Positions 9,527-17,289 of a stretch of 64,000 nucleotides of DNA are shown here, one piece after another. The position numbers and the translations under genes were made by a program. Positions within the stretch are counted from its first letter, which is position 1, and each line of letters opens with the position of its first letter. The notes beneath the pieces were generated by a model. The model saw nothing but the letters and a program-made list of their open reading frames with translations, made no database searches and was not told the origin of the DNA. The stretch is from positions 744,001 to 808,000 of the forward strand of contig NZ_JAIGNN010000001.1 of the NCBI RefSeq assembly GCF_019711565.1, given 5' to 3'. Source of the stretch: Qipengyuania proteolytica. Its GTDB lineage: Bacteria > Pseudomonadota > Alphaproteobacteria > Sphingomonadales > Sphingomonadaceae.

Positions 9527-9903
9527 CACAGCCAGCAGACGGCGCAGAACTTGTGCCCGTCGGGATCGCGCAGATAGGCGAGGTACATCTCGCCGAAAGG
9601 GCTGGAGCGGGGACCGGGCGGATCCTCGACCGCAACCCCGCCATTCGCGCATCCGGCGGCGTGCCAGGCGTCGACCATTTCGGTGGTCGCGACCTTCAGC
9701 CCGATCGTATTGCCGTTCGCAACCGTCGGCGGCTGCCCGTCGATCGGCTTGCCGACCACCAGCACGCCGCCGTCGTGGCGATAGACCAGCCGGCCCTTGG
9801 GATCGTCCTGCGCCGTGGGCCCGCCGATCGCGGCGAAGGTGGCATCGTAGAACCGGCGCGAGCTTTCGATGTCGCTCGCGCCGATGGTCAGGTGGTTGAA
9901 CAC
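9526..9903 (-). CDS. VOC-family (glyoxalase-like) protein, copy 2
   Basis: A 125-residue single-domain vicinal-oxygen-chelate protein. It keeps the fold's N-terminal HLTIGASDIESSRRFYDA pattern (putative metal His4) and the C-terminal LAYLRDPDGHKF segment. It is clearly a tandem duplicate of the gene just upstream (9914-10285): both share FYDATF, IGG, KPIDGQP, DAWHAAG, EDPPG and YLAYLRDPDG at matching positions. Proteins of this type can be glyoxalases, dioxygenases or resistance proteins; the chemistry here is unknown, but the operon suggests glutathione-linked aldehyde metabolism. Overlaps the next gene by TGATG. Confidence 0.85.
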   Translation of the reverse strand: MFNHLTIGASDIESSRRFYDATFAAIGGPTAQDDPKGRLVYRHDGGVLVVGKPIDGQPPTVANGNTIGLKVATTEMVDAWHAAGCANGGVAVEDPPGPRSSPFGEMYLAYLRDPDGHKFCAVCWL

Positions 9904-9913
9904 CGCAGCGCGC

Positions 9914-10285
9914 TCAGCCCATCCGGTGGAGGGCGCAGAGCTTGTTGCCGTCGGGATCGCGCAGATAGGCGAGATACATGCCCGAACCCGGACGCTCGCC
10001 CGGCGGGTCTTCGATCGCGGTGCCGCCCGCTTCCACGCCCGCCGCGTGCCAGGCGTCGGCCTGTTCGGGCGTCATCGCGAGGCCGATGGTGCAGCCGTTC
10101 CCGGCGGTCGCGGGCTGGCCGTCGATCGGCTTGGTGACGAGGAACGCGCCGCCATTGTGGAGGTACATCAGGCGGCCCTTGTCGTCGACGATCGCTTCCT
10201 TGCCGCCAATCGCCTTGAAGGTCGCGTCGTAGAACTTCTTCGAACGTTCGATGTCGTTCGATCCCACCATCATGTGACTGTACAT
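9914..10285 (-). CDS. VOC-family (glyoxalase-like) protein, copy 1
   Basis: A 123-residue VOC-superfamily protein that begins MYSHMMVGSNDIERSKKFYD and ends LAYLRDPDGNKLCALHR, the usual paired beta-alpha-beta framework of small glyoxalase-like proteins. The likely metal ligands are His4 and an acidic residue near the C-terminal strand. It is the upstream member of a tandem pair with 9526-9903, only 10 nt apart, which points to local duplication. A GGAGAGAG-type ribosome site precedes the ATG. Substrate unknown; the neighbours suggest a role near formaldehyde or other reactive aldehydes. Confidence 0.85.
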   Translation of the reverse strand: MYSHMMVGSNDIERSKKFYDATFKAIGGKEAIVDDKGRLMYLHNGGAFLVTKPIDGQPATAGNGCTIGLAMTPEQADAWHAAGVEAGGTAIEDPPGERPGSGMYLAYLRDPDGNKLCALHRMG

Positions 10286-10347
10286 CGGCTCTCTCTCCTT
10301 GGGTTTCGATTCGCCACCTTAAGCGCGGGGCGCGGGCTGGCAAGCGG

Positions 10348-10704
10348 TCAGATGTCGACCGCCAGCGTAGCCGTCGCCGCATCGCCGCTGTTGGGCGTGC
10401 CTTCGGTGTCCATGACGAACAGCTGCGCCTCGCCGTGCGGCGCGCGCGGGCGATGCTCGGTCCCGGCGGGCACGACGATCATCTCGCCGGGCGAGAGTTT
10501 CTCGGTCCGGTCGCGGAAGTCGATCTCGAGCTCGCCCTCGACGACCAGGAACAGCTCGTCCGTGTCGGGATGGCTGTGCCAGTGATACTCGCCCTCGACC
10601 TTGCACAGGCGGATCTCGTTGCCGTTGAAGCGGGCGACGATCTTGGGCGCCCAGTGCTCGGCGAACTGGCCGAACTTCTCGGCGAGGACGACCTTGCCCG
10701 CCAT
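10348..10704 (-). CDS. Small cupin-domain protein
   Basis: A 118-residue single-cupin protein. The two conserved cupin motifs are visible: WHSHPDTDELFLVVEGELEI (motif 1, metal ligands His, His, Glu) and GEMIVVPAGTEHRPRA (motif 2, with a third His). Such small cupins commonly bind one metal ion and act on small polar molecules or as sensors. Its start at 10704 overlaps the stop of the alcohol dehydrogenase (TGATG), so the two are coupled; it may act on a by-product of formaldehyde oxidation. No specific function is claimed. Confidence 0.85.
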   Translation of the reverse strand: MAGKVVLAEKFGQFAEHWAPKIVARFNGNEIRLCKVEGEYHWHSHPDTDELFLVVEGELEIDFRDRTEKLSPGEMIVVPAGTEHRPRAPHGEAQLFVMDTEGTPNSGDAATATLAVDI

Positions 10705-11810
10705 CAGTAGATCACGACCGAACGGATGCTCTCGCCCGAATGCATCAGGTCGAAGCCCTTGTTGATCTCCTCCAGCGTCAGCGTGTGGGTGATCATCGGG
10801 TCGATCGCGATCTTGCCGTTCATGTACCAGTCGACGATCTTGGGCACGTCGGTGCGGCCCTTGGCCCCGCCGAAGGCCGTGCCGCGCCAGTTGCGCCCGG
10901 TGACGAGCTGGAACGGGCGCGTCTCGATGGTCTTGCCCGCTTCCGCGACGCCGATGATGATCGAGGTGCCCCAGCCCTTGTGGCAGCATTCCAGCGCCTG
11001 GCGCATCACGTCGGTATTGCCGGTGCAGTCGAAGCTGTAGTCCGCCCCGCCGTCGAGCAGTTCGACGAGGTGCGCGACGACGTCCTTCGTCTCCTTCGGA
11101 TTGACGAAGTCGGTCATGCCGAACTTCTCGCCCCATTCCTTCTTGGACGGGTTGATGTCGACGCCGACGATGCGGTCCGCGCCGGCCATCTTCGCGCCCT
11201 GGATCACGTTGAGGCCGATCCCGCCGAGGCCGAAGACGACGACATTGTCGCCCGGCTTCACCTGCGCGGTGTTCACGACCGCGCCCACGCCGGTGGTGAC
11301 ACCGCAGCCGATATAGCAGCTGGTCTCGAACGGCGCGTCGGTACGGATCTTCGCGACCGCGATTTCGGGCAGGACGGTGAAGTTCGAGAAGGTCGAACAG
11401 CCCATGTAGTGGTAGATCGTCTGCCCGCGGTAGCTGAAGCGCGAGGTGCCGTCGGGCATCAGGCCCTTGCCCTGCGTCTCGCGGATCGCGCTGCACAGGT
11501 TCGTCTTGCCGGACAGGCACATTTTGCACTGGCGGCATTCGGGCGTGTAGAGCGGGATCACGTGGTCGCCCGGCTTCACGCTGGTGACGCCCGCGCCCAC
11601 TTCGCGCACGATCCCGGCGCCTTCATGGCCGAGGATGCTCGGGAAGATCCCCTCGCTGTCGAGCCCGTCGAGCGTATAGGCATCGGTGTGGCAGATGCCC
11701 GTCGCCATGATCTCCACCAGCACTTCGCCCGCCTTGGGCCCTTCGAGGTCGAGCTCGACGATCTCGAGCGGCTGCTTGGGGGCGAAAGCGACGGCGGCGC
11801 GGGTCTTCAT
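10704..11810 (-). CDS. frmA: S-(hydroxymethyl)glutathione dehydrogenase (class III alcohol dehydrogenase)
   Basis: NAD-dependent zinc enzyme that oxidises S-hydroxymethylglutathione to S-formylglutathione, the first enzymatic step of formaldehyde removal; class III enzymes also reduce S-nitrosoglutathione. The 368-residue protein has the catalytic zinc site ([16 protein letters not shown]), the structural zinc cluster [15 protein letters not shown], and the NAD fold [12 protein letters not shown]. Length matches class III ADH (about 370). It is the first gene of the operon ending with fghA. A short leader of about 100 nt separates it from the divergent gene at 11911; I see no frmR-like repressor in the window. 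Confidence 0.95.
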   Translation of the reverse strand: MKTRAAVAFAPKQPLEIVELDLEGPKAGEVLVEIMATGICHTDAYTLDGLDSEGIFPSILGHEGAGIVREVGAGVTSVKPGDHVIPLYTPECRQCKMCLSGKTNLCSAIRETQGKGLMPDGTSRFSYRGQTIYHYMGCSTFSNFTVLPEIAVAKIRTDAPFETSCYIGCGVTTGVGAVVNTAQVKPGDNVVVFGLGGIGLNVIQGAKMAGADRIVGVDINPSKKEWGEKFGMTDFVNPKETKDVVAHLVELLDGGADYSFDCTGNTDVMRQALECCHKGWGTSIIIGVAEAGKTIETRPFQLVTGRNWRGTAFGGAKGRTDVPKIVDWYMNGKIAIDPMITHTLTLEEINKGFDLMHSGESIRSVVIY

Positions 11811-11910
11811 TGCAGGGTGTCTCCTCTTTGCGCGCCAGCGTTAGGCAAGCGGTCCGCGCGCCGCAAGCGAAGTTGCTTGCGGTTCATCCGGCCGGGTCTA
11901 GGAGGGCGGC

Positions 11911-12273
11911 ATGTCACTTGTTCTCGCCGCTTCGCTCCTGGCCGCCCAGGCCGCCGCTCCGCTCGCCGTCGATACGCCGTCAAAGCCGCTCACCATGGAG
12001 CAGCAGACCGCCGTGCGCTGCTCGGTCGCCTTCGCGTTGGCCGCGCAGCGCCAGAAGGCCGGCGAGGGCGCCGATCCGGGCTGGCCGGACCTGTCGACGC
12101 GCGGCCGCGAGTATTTCGTGCGGACCATGGCGCAGCTGATGGACGAAACCGGGGTCACCCGATCCGGTCTGGCCCAGTATATCCAGCCGGAAACCGCCGC
12201 GCTGGAGGCGCCGGGCCAGCTGGAGCAGGTGATGCCGTCGTGCCTCGTCATGCTCGAGGCTTCGGGCCTGTAG
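11911..12273 (+). CDS. Small exported protein of unknown function
   Basis: I do not recognise this 120-residue protein. It has a short N-terminal hydrophobic stretch rich in Ala and Leu (about 2-17) that looks like a signal peptide with an AQA-A type cleavage region, followed by a helical domain containing QQTAVRCSVAFALAAQRQKA and a second Cys near the C-terminus (MPSCLVML), which could form a disulphide with the first. A strong ribosome site GGAGGG precedes the ATG. Divergent from frmA. Probably a lineage-specific periplasmic protein. Confidence 0.65.
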   Translation: MSLVLAASLLAAQAAAPLAVDTPSKPLTMEQQTAVRCSVAFALAAQRQKAGEGADPGWPDLSTRGREYFVRTMAQLMDETGVTRSGLAQYIQPETAALEAPGQLEQVMPSCLVMLEASGL

Positions 12274-12348
12274 CAGCCGTTCAGATTTCGGTCAGCAGGG
12301 GGCGCCTATCATGCGCGCGATTGCTGAAATCTCCCGGAGATTCGTCCG

Positions 12349-12780
12349 TTGCGCCACCTGATCCTGCCCGCCGCAGCGCTTGCGGTTTTCTCGTCGCCCG
12401 CCGCCGCGCAGGACGCGCCTGACGCTGCGCCCGAAGCCGCCCCGCTTGCGGACATGGCCGAGCAGATGCGCGATCCCGAGCGCCAGCGCGACATGGCGCT
12501 GATGCTGCAGGCGATGACCGAAGTGCTGCTCGACATGCCGATTGCCCCGCTGGCCGAAGCCGCTGCCGAAATGGCGGGCGAGCAGGCGGAAAAGGTCGAT
12601 CCCGACCTCACGTTGCGCAAGCTCGCGCCCGATGCGGGCCGGGTTAGCGACGGCGTTGCGGTCGTGGTGCCGCGCGCGATGCAGGCGATGGGCGCGATGG
12701 CCGAAGGGGCCGAGGAAATGAAGCCCGCACTCCGATCGATGATGGCGCGTATGCGGGACATCATGGAACGCGCCGACTAG
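12349..12780 (+). CDS. Exported Ala/Met-rich protein of unknown function
   Basis: A 143-residue protein with a clear signal peptide (RHLILPAAALAVFSSPAAAQ, cleavage after about residue 20) and an acidic, Ala-, Met- and Glu-rich mature part predicted to be helical, with repeated QAM/AEMA segments. No family recognised. The start must be the TTG at 12349, since no ATG or GTG precedes the signal sequence; GGAG lies 9 nt upstream. It follows the previous small exported gene by 75 nt and could share its promoter. Confidence 0.65.
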   Translation: MRHLILPAAALAVFSSPAAAQDAPDAAPEAAPLADMAEQMRDPERQRDMALMLQAMTEVLLDMPIAPLAEAAAEMAGEQAEKVDPDLTLRKLAPDAGRVSDGVAVVVPRAMQAMGAMAEGAEEMKPALRSMMARMRDIMERAD

Positions 12781-12869
12781 ACCCCTCGCGCTAATCCGAA
12801 CGAATTTGGCACATGGCCCGCGTCCCCGGTGGACGCGCACCACGCGCTGGTGCATGAGCGGGCCATTCT

Positions 12870-13541
12870 ATGTGGCAGCTTCACCAGTTCCCCCTCTGTC
12901 CGTTCAGCCGCAAGCTGCGCCTGCTCATGGCGGAGAAGAACGTCGCCTACGAACTGGTGCGCGAGAACCCGTGGGAAGCGCGCGACGAGTTCTGGCAGCT
13001 GAACCCGGCGGGCCGCACGCCCGTGCTCCACGATCCCGACCGCCGCATTGCGCTCGCCGACAGCCGCGCGATCTGCGAGCTGCTGGAAGAAACGGTCGAC
13101 CGCAATCCGATGATCAACGGATCGGCGCTGCAACGCGCGGAAATCCGCCGGCTGGTCGCGCTGTTCGACGAGAACCTCTATGCCGACGTGACCGCGCCCG
13201 CGCTGCACGAGAAGATGAAGAAGCGCCTCGTCCTGCGCCAGTCGCCCGATGCGCAGGTGCTGCGCCAGATGGGCCGCCTGCTGCACGGCCATCTCGACTA
13301 TATCGACTGGCTGGTGGACACGCGGCAATGGCTGGCGGGATCGACGCTGAGCCTCGCCGACCTCGCCTGCGCGGCGCAGCTCTCGGTGGTGGAATATCTC
13401 GGCGCGCTCGACTGGAAGGGCCACGACCAGGCGCACGACTGGTACATGGTGATCAAGAGCCGCCCGAGCTTCCGCCCGCTGCTCGCCGAGAAGATGGAAG
13501 GCCTGCCCCCGCCGCGGGAGTATGCGGCGCTGGATTTGTGA
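12870..13541 (+). CDS. Glutathione S-transferase family protein
   Basis: A 223-residue protein with the GST two-domain plan. The thioredoxin-like N-terminal domain opens with LHQFPLCPFSRKLRLLMAEK (a Cys-Pro-Phe-Ser active-site region as in omega/beta-like GSTs), continues with LNPAGRTPVL (cis-Pro) and LADSRAICELLEE (glutathione gamma-Glu contact). The helical C-terminal domain contains WLAGSTLSLADLACAAQLS, the N-capping box region. Substrate unknown; detoxification or protein deglutathionylation are the usual roles. Monocistronic by spacing. Confidence 0.87.
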   Translation: MWQLHQFPLCPFSRKLRLLMAEKNVAYELVRENPWEARDEFWQLNPAGRTPVLHDPDRRIALADSRAICELLEETVDRNPMINGSALQRAEIRRLVALFDENLYADVTAPALHEKMKKRLVLRQSPDAQVLRQMGRLLHGHLDYIDWLVDTRQWLAGSTLSLADLACAAQLSVVEYLGALDWKGHDQAHDWYMVIKSRPSFRPLLAEKMEGLPPPREYAALDL

Positions 13542-13611
13542 GCCCTTTTTTCCACAGGCTCGCTGTAAGCTCGGCCAATACAGTACGAAAACTCGATAGA
13601 CTGGAGCGGTG

Positions 13612-13917
13612 ATGCAGGCTTCACTTTTTATGTTTCTAATGGAGGCTGTCGCTGGACCTGAGTGCCAATATCGGTCAGGCGCAAGACACGCCCTGCTAGT
13701 TCTCGTTCGGGGAAATGACTTAGATGGATCTCGGCGACCCGCCCTCGATTGCGTAGAAAAACAAGGATGGCAATTCGTCGAGGCTAAACGAGCCAAGGAA
13801 GTGTCGACCGACACCGCTGAAATTGCGGACGAAACGCTTCGTGCTGCCGCAACTCATGCGCTTGAAAGCGGCAATTCCATCATCGTTTATCAGGATGAAA
13901 TTCCGAACAACGCTTAA
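13612..13917 (+). CDS. Small hypothetical protein in a low-GC patch
   Basis: I do not recognise this 101-residue protein. It has no signal peptide or membrane segment; the middle reads as an alpha/beta protein (ALLVLVRGNDLDG, EKQGWQFVEAKR, then a helix rich in Ala, Glu and Thr). I take the ATG at 13612, 5 nt after GGAG, over the overlapping GTG at 13609. Base composition and codon choice (many A/T-ending codons) differ from the neighbours, which hints at transfer or relaxed selection. It lies tail to tail with mutM. Confidence 0.5.
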   Translation: MQASLFMFLMEAVAGPECQYRSGARHALLVLVRGNDLDGSRRPALDCVEKQGWQFVEAKRAKEVSTDTAEIADETLRAAATHALESGNSIIVYQDEIPNNA

Positions 13918-13944
13918 TCGCCAAGCGATTGGGCGCTCGTCGCG

Positions 13945-14760
13945 CTACCTCTGACAAACCGGGCAGAACCACGTGCTGCGTCCGCCCTGCACGATGCGCC
14001 GGATCGTGCCGCCGTCCTCGTGGTGGCAGGGCTCGCCCTCGCGGCCGTAGACGTGGAAGCGGGTGGCAAAATAGCCCAAGTTTCCGTCGGGCTGGGCGAA
14101 ATCGCGCAAGGTGCTGCCCCCGTCACGGATCGAGCGCTCCAGCACGTCCTTGATCGCGGGGACGAGGCGGCGCAGCTGCGGCATGGTCACCTTGCCGCCG
14201 GCCTTTCGCGGGCTGATCCCGCTGCGCCACAGCGCCTCGCACACATAGATATTGCCGAGGCCCGCCACGATCCGCTGGTCGAGCAGCAGAAGCTTGATCG
14301 CCTGCTTGCGCCCGCGCGTCGCCTCGCGCAGGTGTTCGACGGTGAGCGCATCGCCCAGCGGCTCCGGCCCCAGCGCGGCGAAGGGCTTCCACGTCACCAG
14401 CTCTTGCGTTGTCATCAAATCGACCGAGCCGAAGCGGCGCGGATCGTTCAGCGCGAAACGGTTGTGCGCGGTCTCGAGGATCAGGTGGTCGTGCCTGTCC
14501 TCGGCCTCCGGATCGATCCGCCAGCGCCCGCTCATGCCGAGGTGGAACACCATCGCATGGTCGCGGCTGGTATGGATCAGGCCGTATTTCGCCCGGCGCG
14601 TCAGATGCGTGACATTCGCCCCGGTCAGCGCCTGCACCAGACCGGCGGGGAAGGGGCGGCGCATGTCGGGCCGGTTGACCACGACGCGCGTGATCGTCTC
14701 GCCTTCGAGGAACCGCGCGAGGCCGCGGACGGTGGTTTCGACTTCGGGGAGTTCGGGCAT
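13945..14760 (-). CDS. mutM: Formamidopyrimidine-DNA glycosylase (Fpg/MutM)
   Basis: Base-excision-repair glycosylase/lyase that removes 8-oxoguanine and formamidopyrimidines. The 271-residue protein starts PELPEVETTVRG (catalytic Pro1 after Met removal, Glu2), has the helix-two-turn-helix region GLGNIYVCEALWRSGISP, and ends with the C-terminal zinc finger VYGREGEPCHHEDGG...CPVCQR; the first two zinc ligands read C-x2-type with His-His next to Cys, so the finger may be Cys-His variant or use a shifted ligand. Length is typical. The start is the ATG at 14760; the frame stays open upstream through the palindromic repeat but that part is not protein-like. Confidence 0.94.
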   Translation of the reverse strand: MPELPEVETTVRGLARFLEGETITRVVVNRPDMRRPFPAGLVQALTGANVTHLTRRAKYGLIHTSRDHAMVFHLGMSGRWRIDPEAEDRHDHLILETAHNRFALNDPRRFGSVDLMTTQELVTWKPFAALGPEPLGDALTVEHLREATRGRKQAIKLLLLDQRIVAGLGNIYVCEALWRSGISPRKAGGKVTMPQLRRLVPAIKDVLERSIRDGGSTLRDFAQPDGNLGYFATRFHVYGREGEPCHHEDGGTIRRIVQGGRSTWFCPVCQR

Positions 14761-14822
14761 GGTTGGGCTCGAGTAACAGGCGTTCCCTGTGGCGTCTATT
14801 CGCTCCCTGCGGTCGCTGCGCC

Positions 14823-14903
14823 CTGTTCCGTCCCGCTCCCCCTCCCGACCACCCACGGCACGGTATTCTATGGGTGGTCGGGAGGGGGAGCGGGATGGAA
14901 CAG
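14823..14903. repeat. Long intergenic palindrome (33-bp stem)
   Basis: A nearly perfect inverted repeat lies between the divergent mutM and ubiE. Arms 14823-14855 and 14871-14903 pair over 33 bp with only one non-Watson-Crick position (G14830 against T14896); 25 bp next to the loop are perfect. The 15-nt loop is 14856-14870. The arms are strand-biased, C-rich left and G-rich right. Such intergenic palindromes in bacteria are usually REP-like dispersed elements or non-autonomous mobile repeats. I cannot see whether other copies exist in the genome. Confidence 0.85.
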
Positions 14904-14906
14904 CAA

Positions 14907-14928
14907 GGGAAGCGCGGATGCGCTTCCC
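14907..14928. repeat. Short perfect hairpin beside the palindrome
   Basis: GGGAAGCG (14907-14914) and CGCTTCCC (14921-14928) form an 8-bp perfect stem around a 6-nt loop, directly after the right arm of the long palindrome. It may be part of the same element or a structure in the ubiE leader. No T-run follows, so it is not a standard terminator. Confidence 0.5.
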
Positions 14929-14996
14929 GCACGCCACAAAGACTCCTCCCCCTAACACCCTTTGCGCCCGCCACAATTCCCCCTAAGGCACCTGCC

Positions 14997-15728
14997 ATGA
15001 CCGACACAGTTTCCTTCGGCTACGAAGACATCGACGCGACCGAGAAAACCGGCCGCGTGGGCGAGGTCTTCTCCAATGTCGCCGCCAAGTACGACATTAT
15101 GAATGATGCCATGTCGGGCGGCATGCACCGCCTGTGGAAGAACCGCTTCGTCGCGCGGGTGAAGCCGCAGCCGGGCGAGGCGATCCTCGACATGGCGGGC
15201 GGCACGGGCGACATCGCCTTCCGCATGGCCGCGAAGGGCGCCAGCGTCACGGTGTCGGACATCAACCAGGACATGCTCGACGTCGGCATCGAACGCGCGA
15301 TGGAGCGCGGGATCGACGGGCTCGTCTGGAGCCGCCAGAACGCCGAGGAGCTGGCCTTTTCGAGCCGCACCTTCGATGCCTACACCATCGTCTTCGGCAT
15401 CCGGAACGTGACCTATATCGACAAGGCCCTGCGCGAGGCGCACCGCGTGCTGAAATACGGCGGGCGGTTCTTCTGCATGGAATTCAGCCAGACCGACTGG
15501 CCCGGCTTCAAGGAAGTCTACGACCTCTATTCGCACAACCTCATGCCCAAGATCGGGAAGGCGATCGCCAATGACGAGGACAGCTACCGCTACCTCGCCG
15601 AATCGATCCGCCGCTTCCCCAAGCCGGCCGAATTCGAAGCCATGATCCGCGCGGCGGGCTTCGAGAACACGCGGGTCGAGAAGATCCTCGGCGGCGCGGT
15701 GAATATCCATTCGGGGTGGAAGGTCTAG
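14997..15728 (+). CDS. ubiE: Ubiquinone/menaquinone C-methyltransferase UbiE
   Basis: SAM-dependent methylation of the demethoxy-quinone ring in ubiquinone (and menaquinone) synthesis. The 243-residue protein has VFSNVAAKYDIMNDAMSGG near residue 24, the SAM loop LDMAGGTGDIAFR, the conserved acidic SDINQDML and the UbiE/Coq5 block FGIRNVTYIDKALREA. Ends SGWKV, as in the family. The start is the ATG at 14997; the frame is open farther upstream only through the repeat. ubiB follows after 4 nt. Confidence 0.95.
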   Translation: MTDTVSFGYEDIDATEKTGRVGEVFSNVAAKYDIMNDAMSGGMHRLWKNRFVARVKPQPGEAILDMAGGTGDIAFRMAAKGASVTVSDINQDMLDVGIERAMERGIDGLVWSRQNAEELAFSSRTFDAYTIVFGIRNVTYIDKALREAHRVLKYGGRFFCMEFSQTDWPGFKEVYDLYSHNLMPKIGKAIANDEDSYRYLAESIRRFPKPAEFEAMIRAAGFENTRVEKILGGAVNIHSGWKV

Positions 15729-15732
15729 GGGC

Positions 15733-17289
15733 TTGGCAAGACCTTCGACGCATATTTTCCGCCTCCTCAAATGGGGCCGGACGCTGGCGAGGCATGGCGC
15801 CTTGCGCGGGATCGAGCGTGATCCCAACACGCCGCCGCCGGTCAAGCGGCTGGCGCGGATTGCACGGCTGGGCACGATCCAGCCGAGGGAGCCCGATTAC
15901 GCGGGCGCCTTCCGCGATATTGGCCCGGCCGCGATCAAGCTGGGCCAGACGCTGGCGACGCGGCCCGATCTCGTCGGCGAGGATGCGGCGCGCAACCTGC
16001 TGACGCTGCAGGACGATCTGCCCCCCGTTCCCTTCGAGCAGATCAGGCAGAGCATCGAGGTGAGCTTCGAGCAGCCGCTGGAAAACCTCTACGCCGAGTT
16101 CGATCCCGAACCGATCGGAGCCGCTTCTATCGCGCAGGTCCACCGCGCGGTGACGACCGAAGGCAGGCAGGTGGCTGTGAAGGTCCTGCGCCCGGGCGTG
16201 CGCGAGCAGTTCGCGCGCGACATCGACACCTACGAATGGGCCGCCGCGCATGTCGAGGCGATGGGCGGGGAAGCCGCCCGGCTGCGCCCGCGGCTCGTCA
16301 TCGCCAATTTCAAGCGCTGGACCAATCGCGAACTCGACCTCAGGCGTGAAGCCGCTTCGGCCTCCGAACTCGCCGAACACATGGTCGGCACGCCGGGCTA
16401 CGAGATTCCGGGGATCGACTGGGATCGCACCAACGGCCGGGTGATGACGGTCGACTGGATCGACGGGATCAAGATCAGCAATGTCGAGGCGCTGAAGGCT
16501 GCGGGGCACGATACCGCCGAGATCGCCAACCGCCTCGTGCTCGCCTTCCTCAAGCAGGCGATCGCGGCGGGCTTTTTCCATGCCGACATGCACCAGGGGA
16601 ACCTGTTCGTTAAGGCCGATGGCACCATCGTCGCGATCGATTTCGGCATCATGGGCCGGATCGACCGGCGCGCGCGCATGTGGCTGGCGGAAATCCTCTA
16701 CGGCCTCACGACCGGCAATTACCGCCGCGTGGCCGAGATCCATTTCGAAGCGCAATACGTGCCGAGCTATCACAATGTCGACGAGTTCGCGACGGCGCTG
16801 CGCGCGGTGGGCGAGCCGATGCGCGGCAAGCCGGTAAGCGAATTGTCGGTCGGCCAGATGCTCGACGGGCTGTTCGCCATCACCCGCGATTTCGACATGC
16901 AGACGCAGCCGCATTTGCTGCTGCTGCAGAAGACGATGGTGATGGTCGAAGGGATCGCCACTCAGCTCAATCCCAGCATCAACATGTGGGACACCAGCGC
17001 GCCCTATGTCCGCAGCTGGATCCGCGACGAGCTGGGGCCGGAAGCCGCCATCGCCGACCGGATCCGCGAGGATACCGAGACTCTGCTGCGCCTCCCCGAC
17101 CTGATCCGCCGGATCGAGGACCGCTATCCCGCCAAGGGCGGCGCGCCCGAACCGCCGCCGCTGCCGGACATCGAATTGGTGTGGGAAAAGCGTGCCCGAG
17201 AGGGGCGCGGCTGGCTCGGCTATGCCATGGCAGCGGGGCTTGGAGGTCTCGCGGTATGGGCGGCAGTGGCACAGGGCCTGATCGGCTGA
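15733..17289 (+). CDS. ubiB: Ubiquinone biosynthesis kinase-like protein UbiB
   Basis: UbiB/ABC1/ADCK-family atypical kinase-like ATPase needed for ubiquinone synthesis, attached to the inner membrane. The 518-residue protein has the family KxGQ motif (AIKLGQTLATRPDL), the Ala-rich loop GAASIAQVHRA, the invariant Lys in VAVKVLRPGV, the catalytic HADMHQGNLF and the metal-binding AIDFGIMG. A C-terminal hydrophobic tail (about 493-517) is the membrane anchor. The start is a TTG at 15733, 4 nt after ubiE. Its end overlaps the next gene by 34 nt. Confidence 0.94.
   Translation: MARPSTHIFRLLKWGRTLARHGALRGIERDPNTPPPVKRLARIARLGTIQPREPDYAGAFRDIGPAAIKLGQTLATRPDLVGEDAARNLLTLQDDLPPVPFEQIRQSIEVSFEQPLENLYAEFDPEPIGAASIAQVHRAVTTEGRQVAVKVLRPGVREQFARDIDTYEWAAAHVEAMGGEAARLRPRLVIANFKRWTNRELDLRREAASASELAEHMVGTPGYEIPGIDWDRTNGRVMTVDWIDGIKISNVEALKAAGHDTAEIANRLVLAFLKQAIAAGFFHADMHQGNLFVKADGTIVAIDFGIMGRIDRRARMWLAEILYGLTTGNYRRVAEIHFEAQYVPSYHNVDEFATALRAVGEPMRGKPVSELSVGQMLDGLFAITRDFDMQTQPHLLLLQKTMVMVEGIATQLNPSINMWDTSAPYVRSWIRDELGPEAAIADRIREDTETLLRLPDLIRRIEDRYPAKGGAPEPPPLPDIELVWEKRAREGRGWLGYAMAAGLGGLAVWAAVAQGLIG

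Noticed and set aside
13548..13556. A near-consensus DnaA box (TTTTCCACA) suggesting an origin
   Set aside because: Only one box is seen, without an AT-rich unwinding element, dnaA or box cluster. One match of this length is expected by chance in 64 kb.
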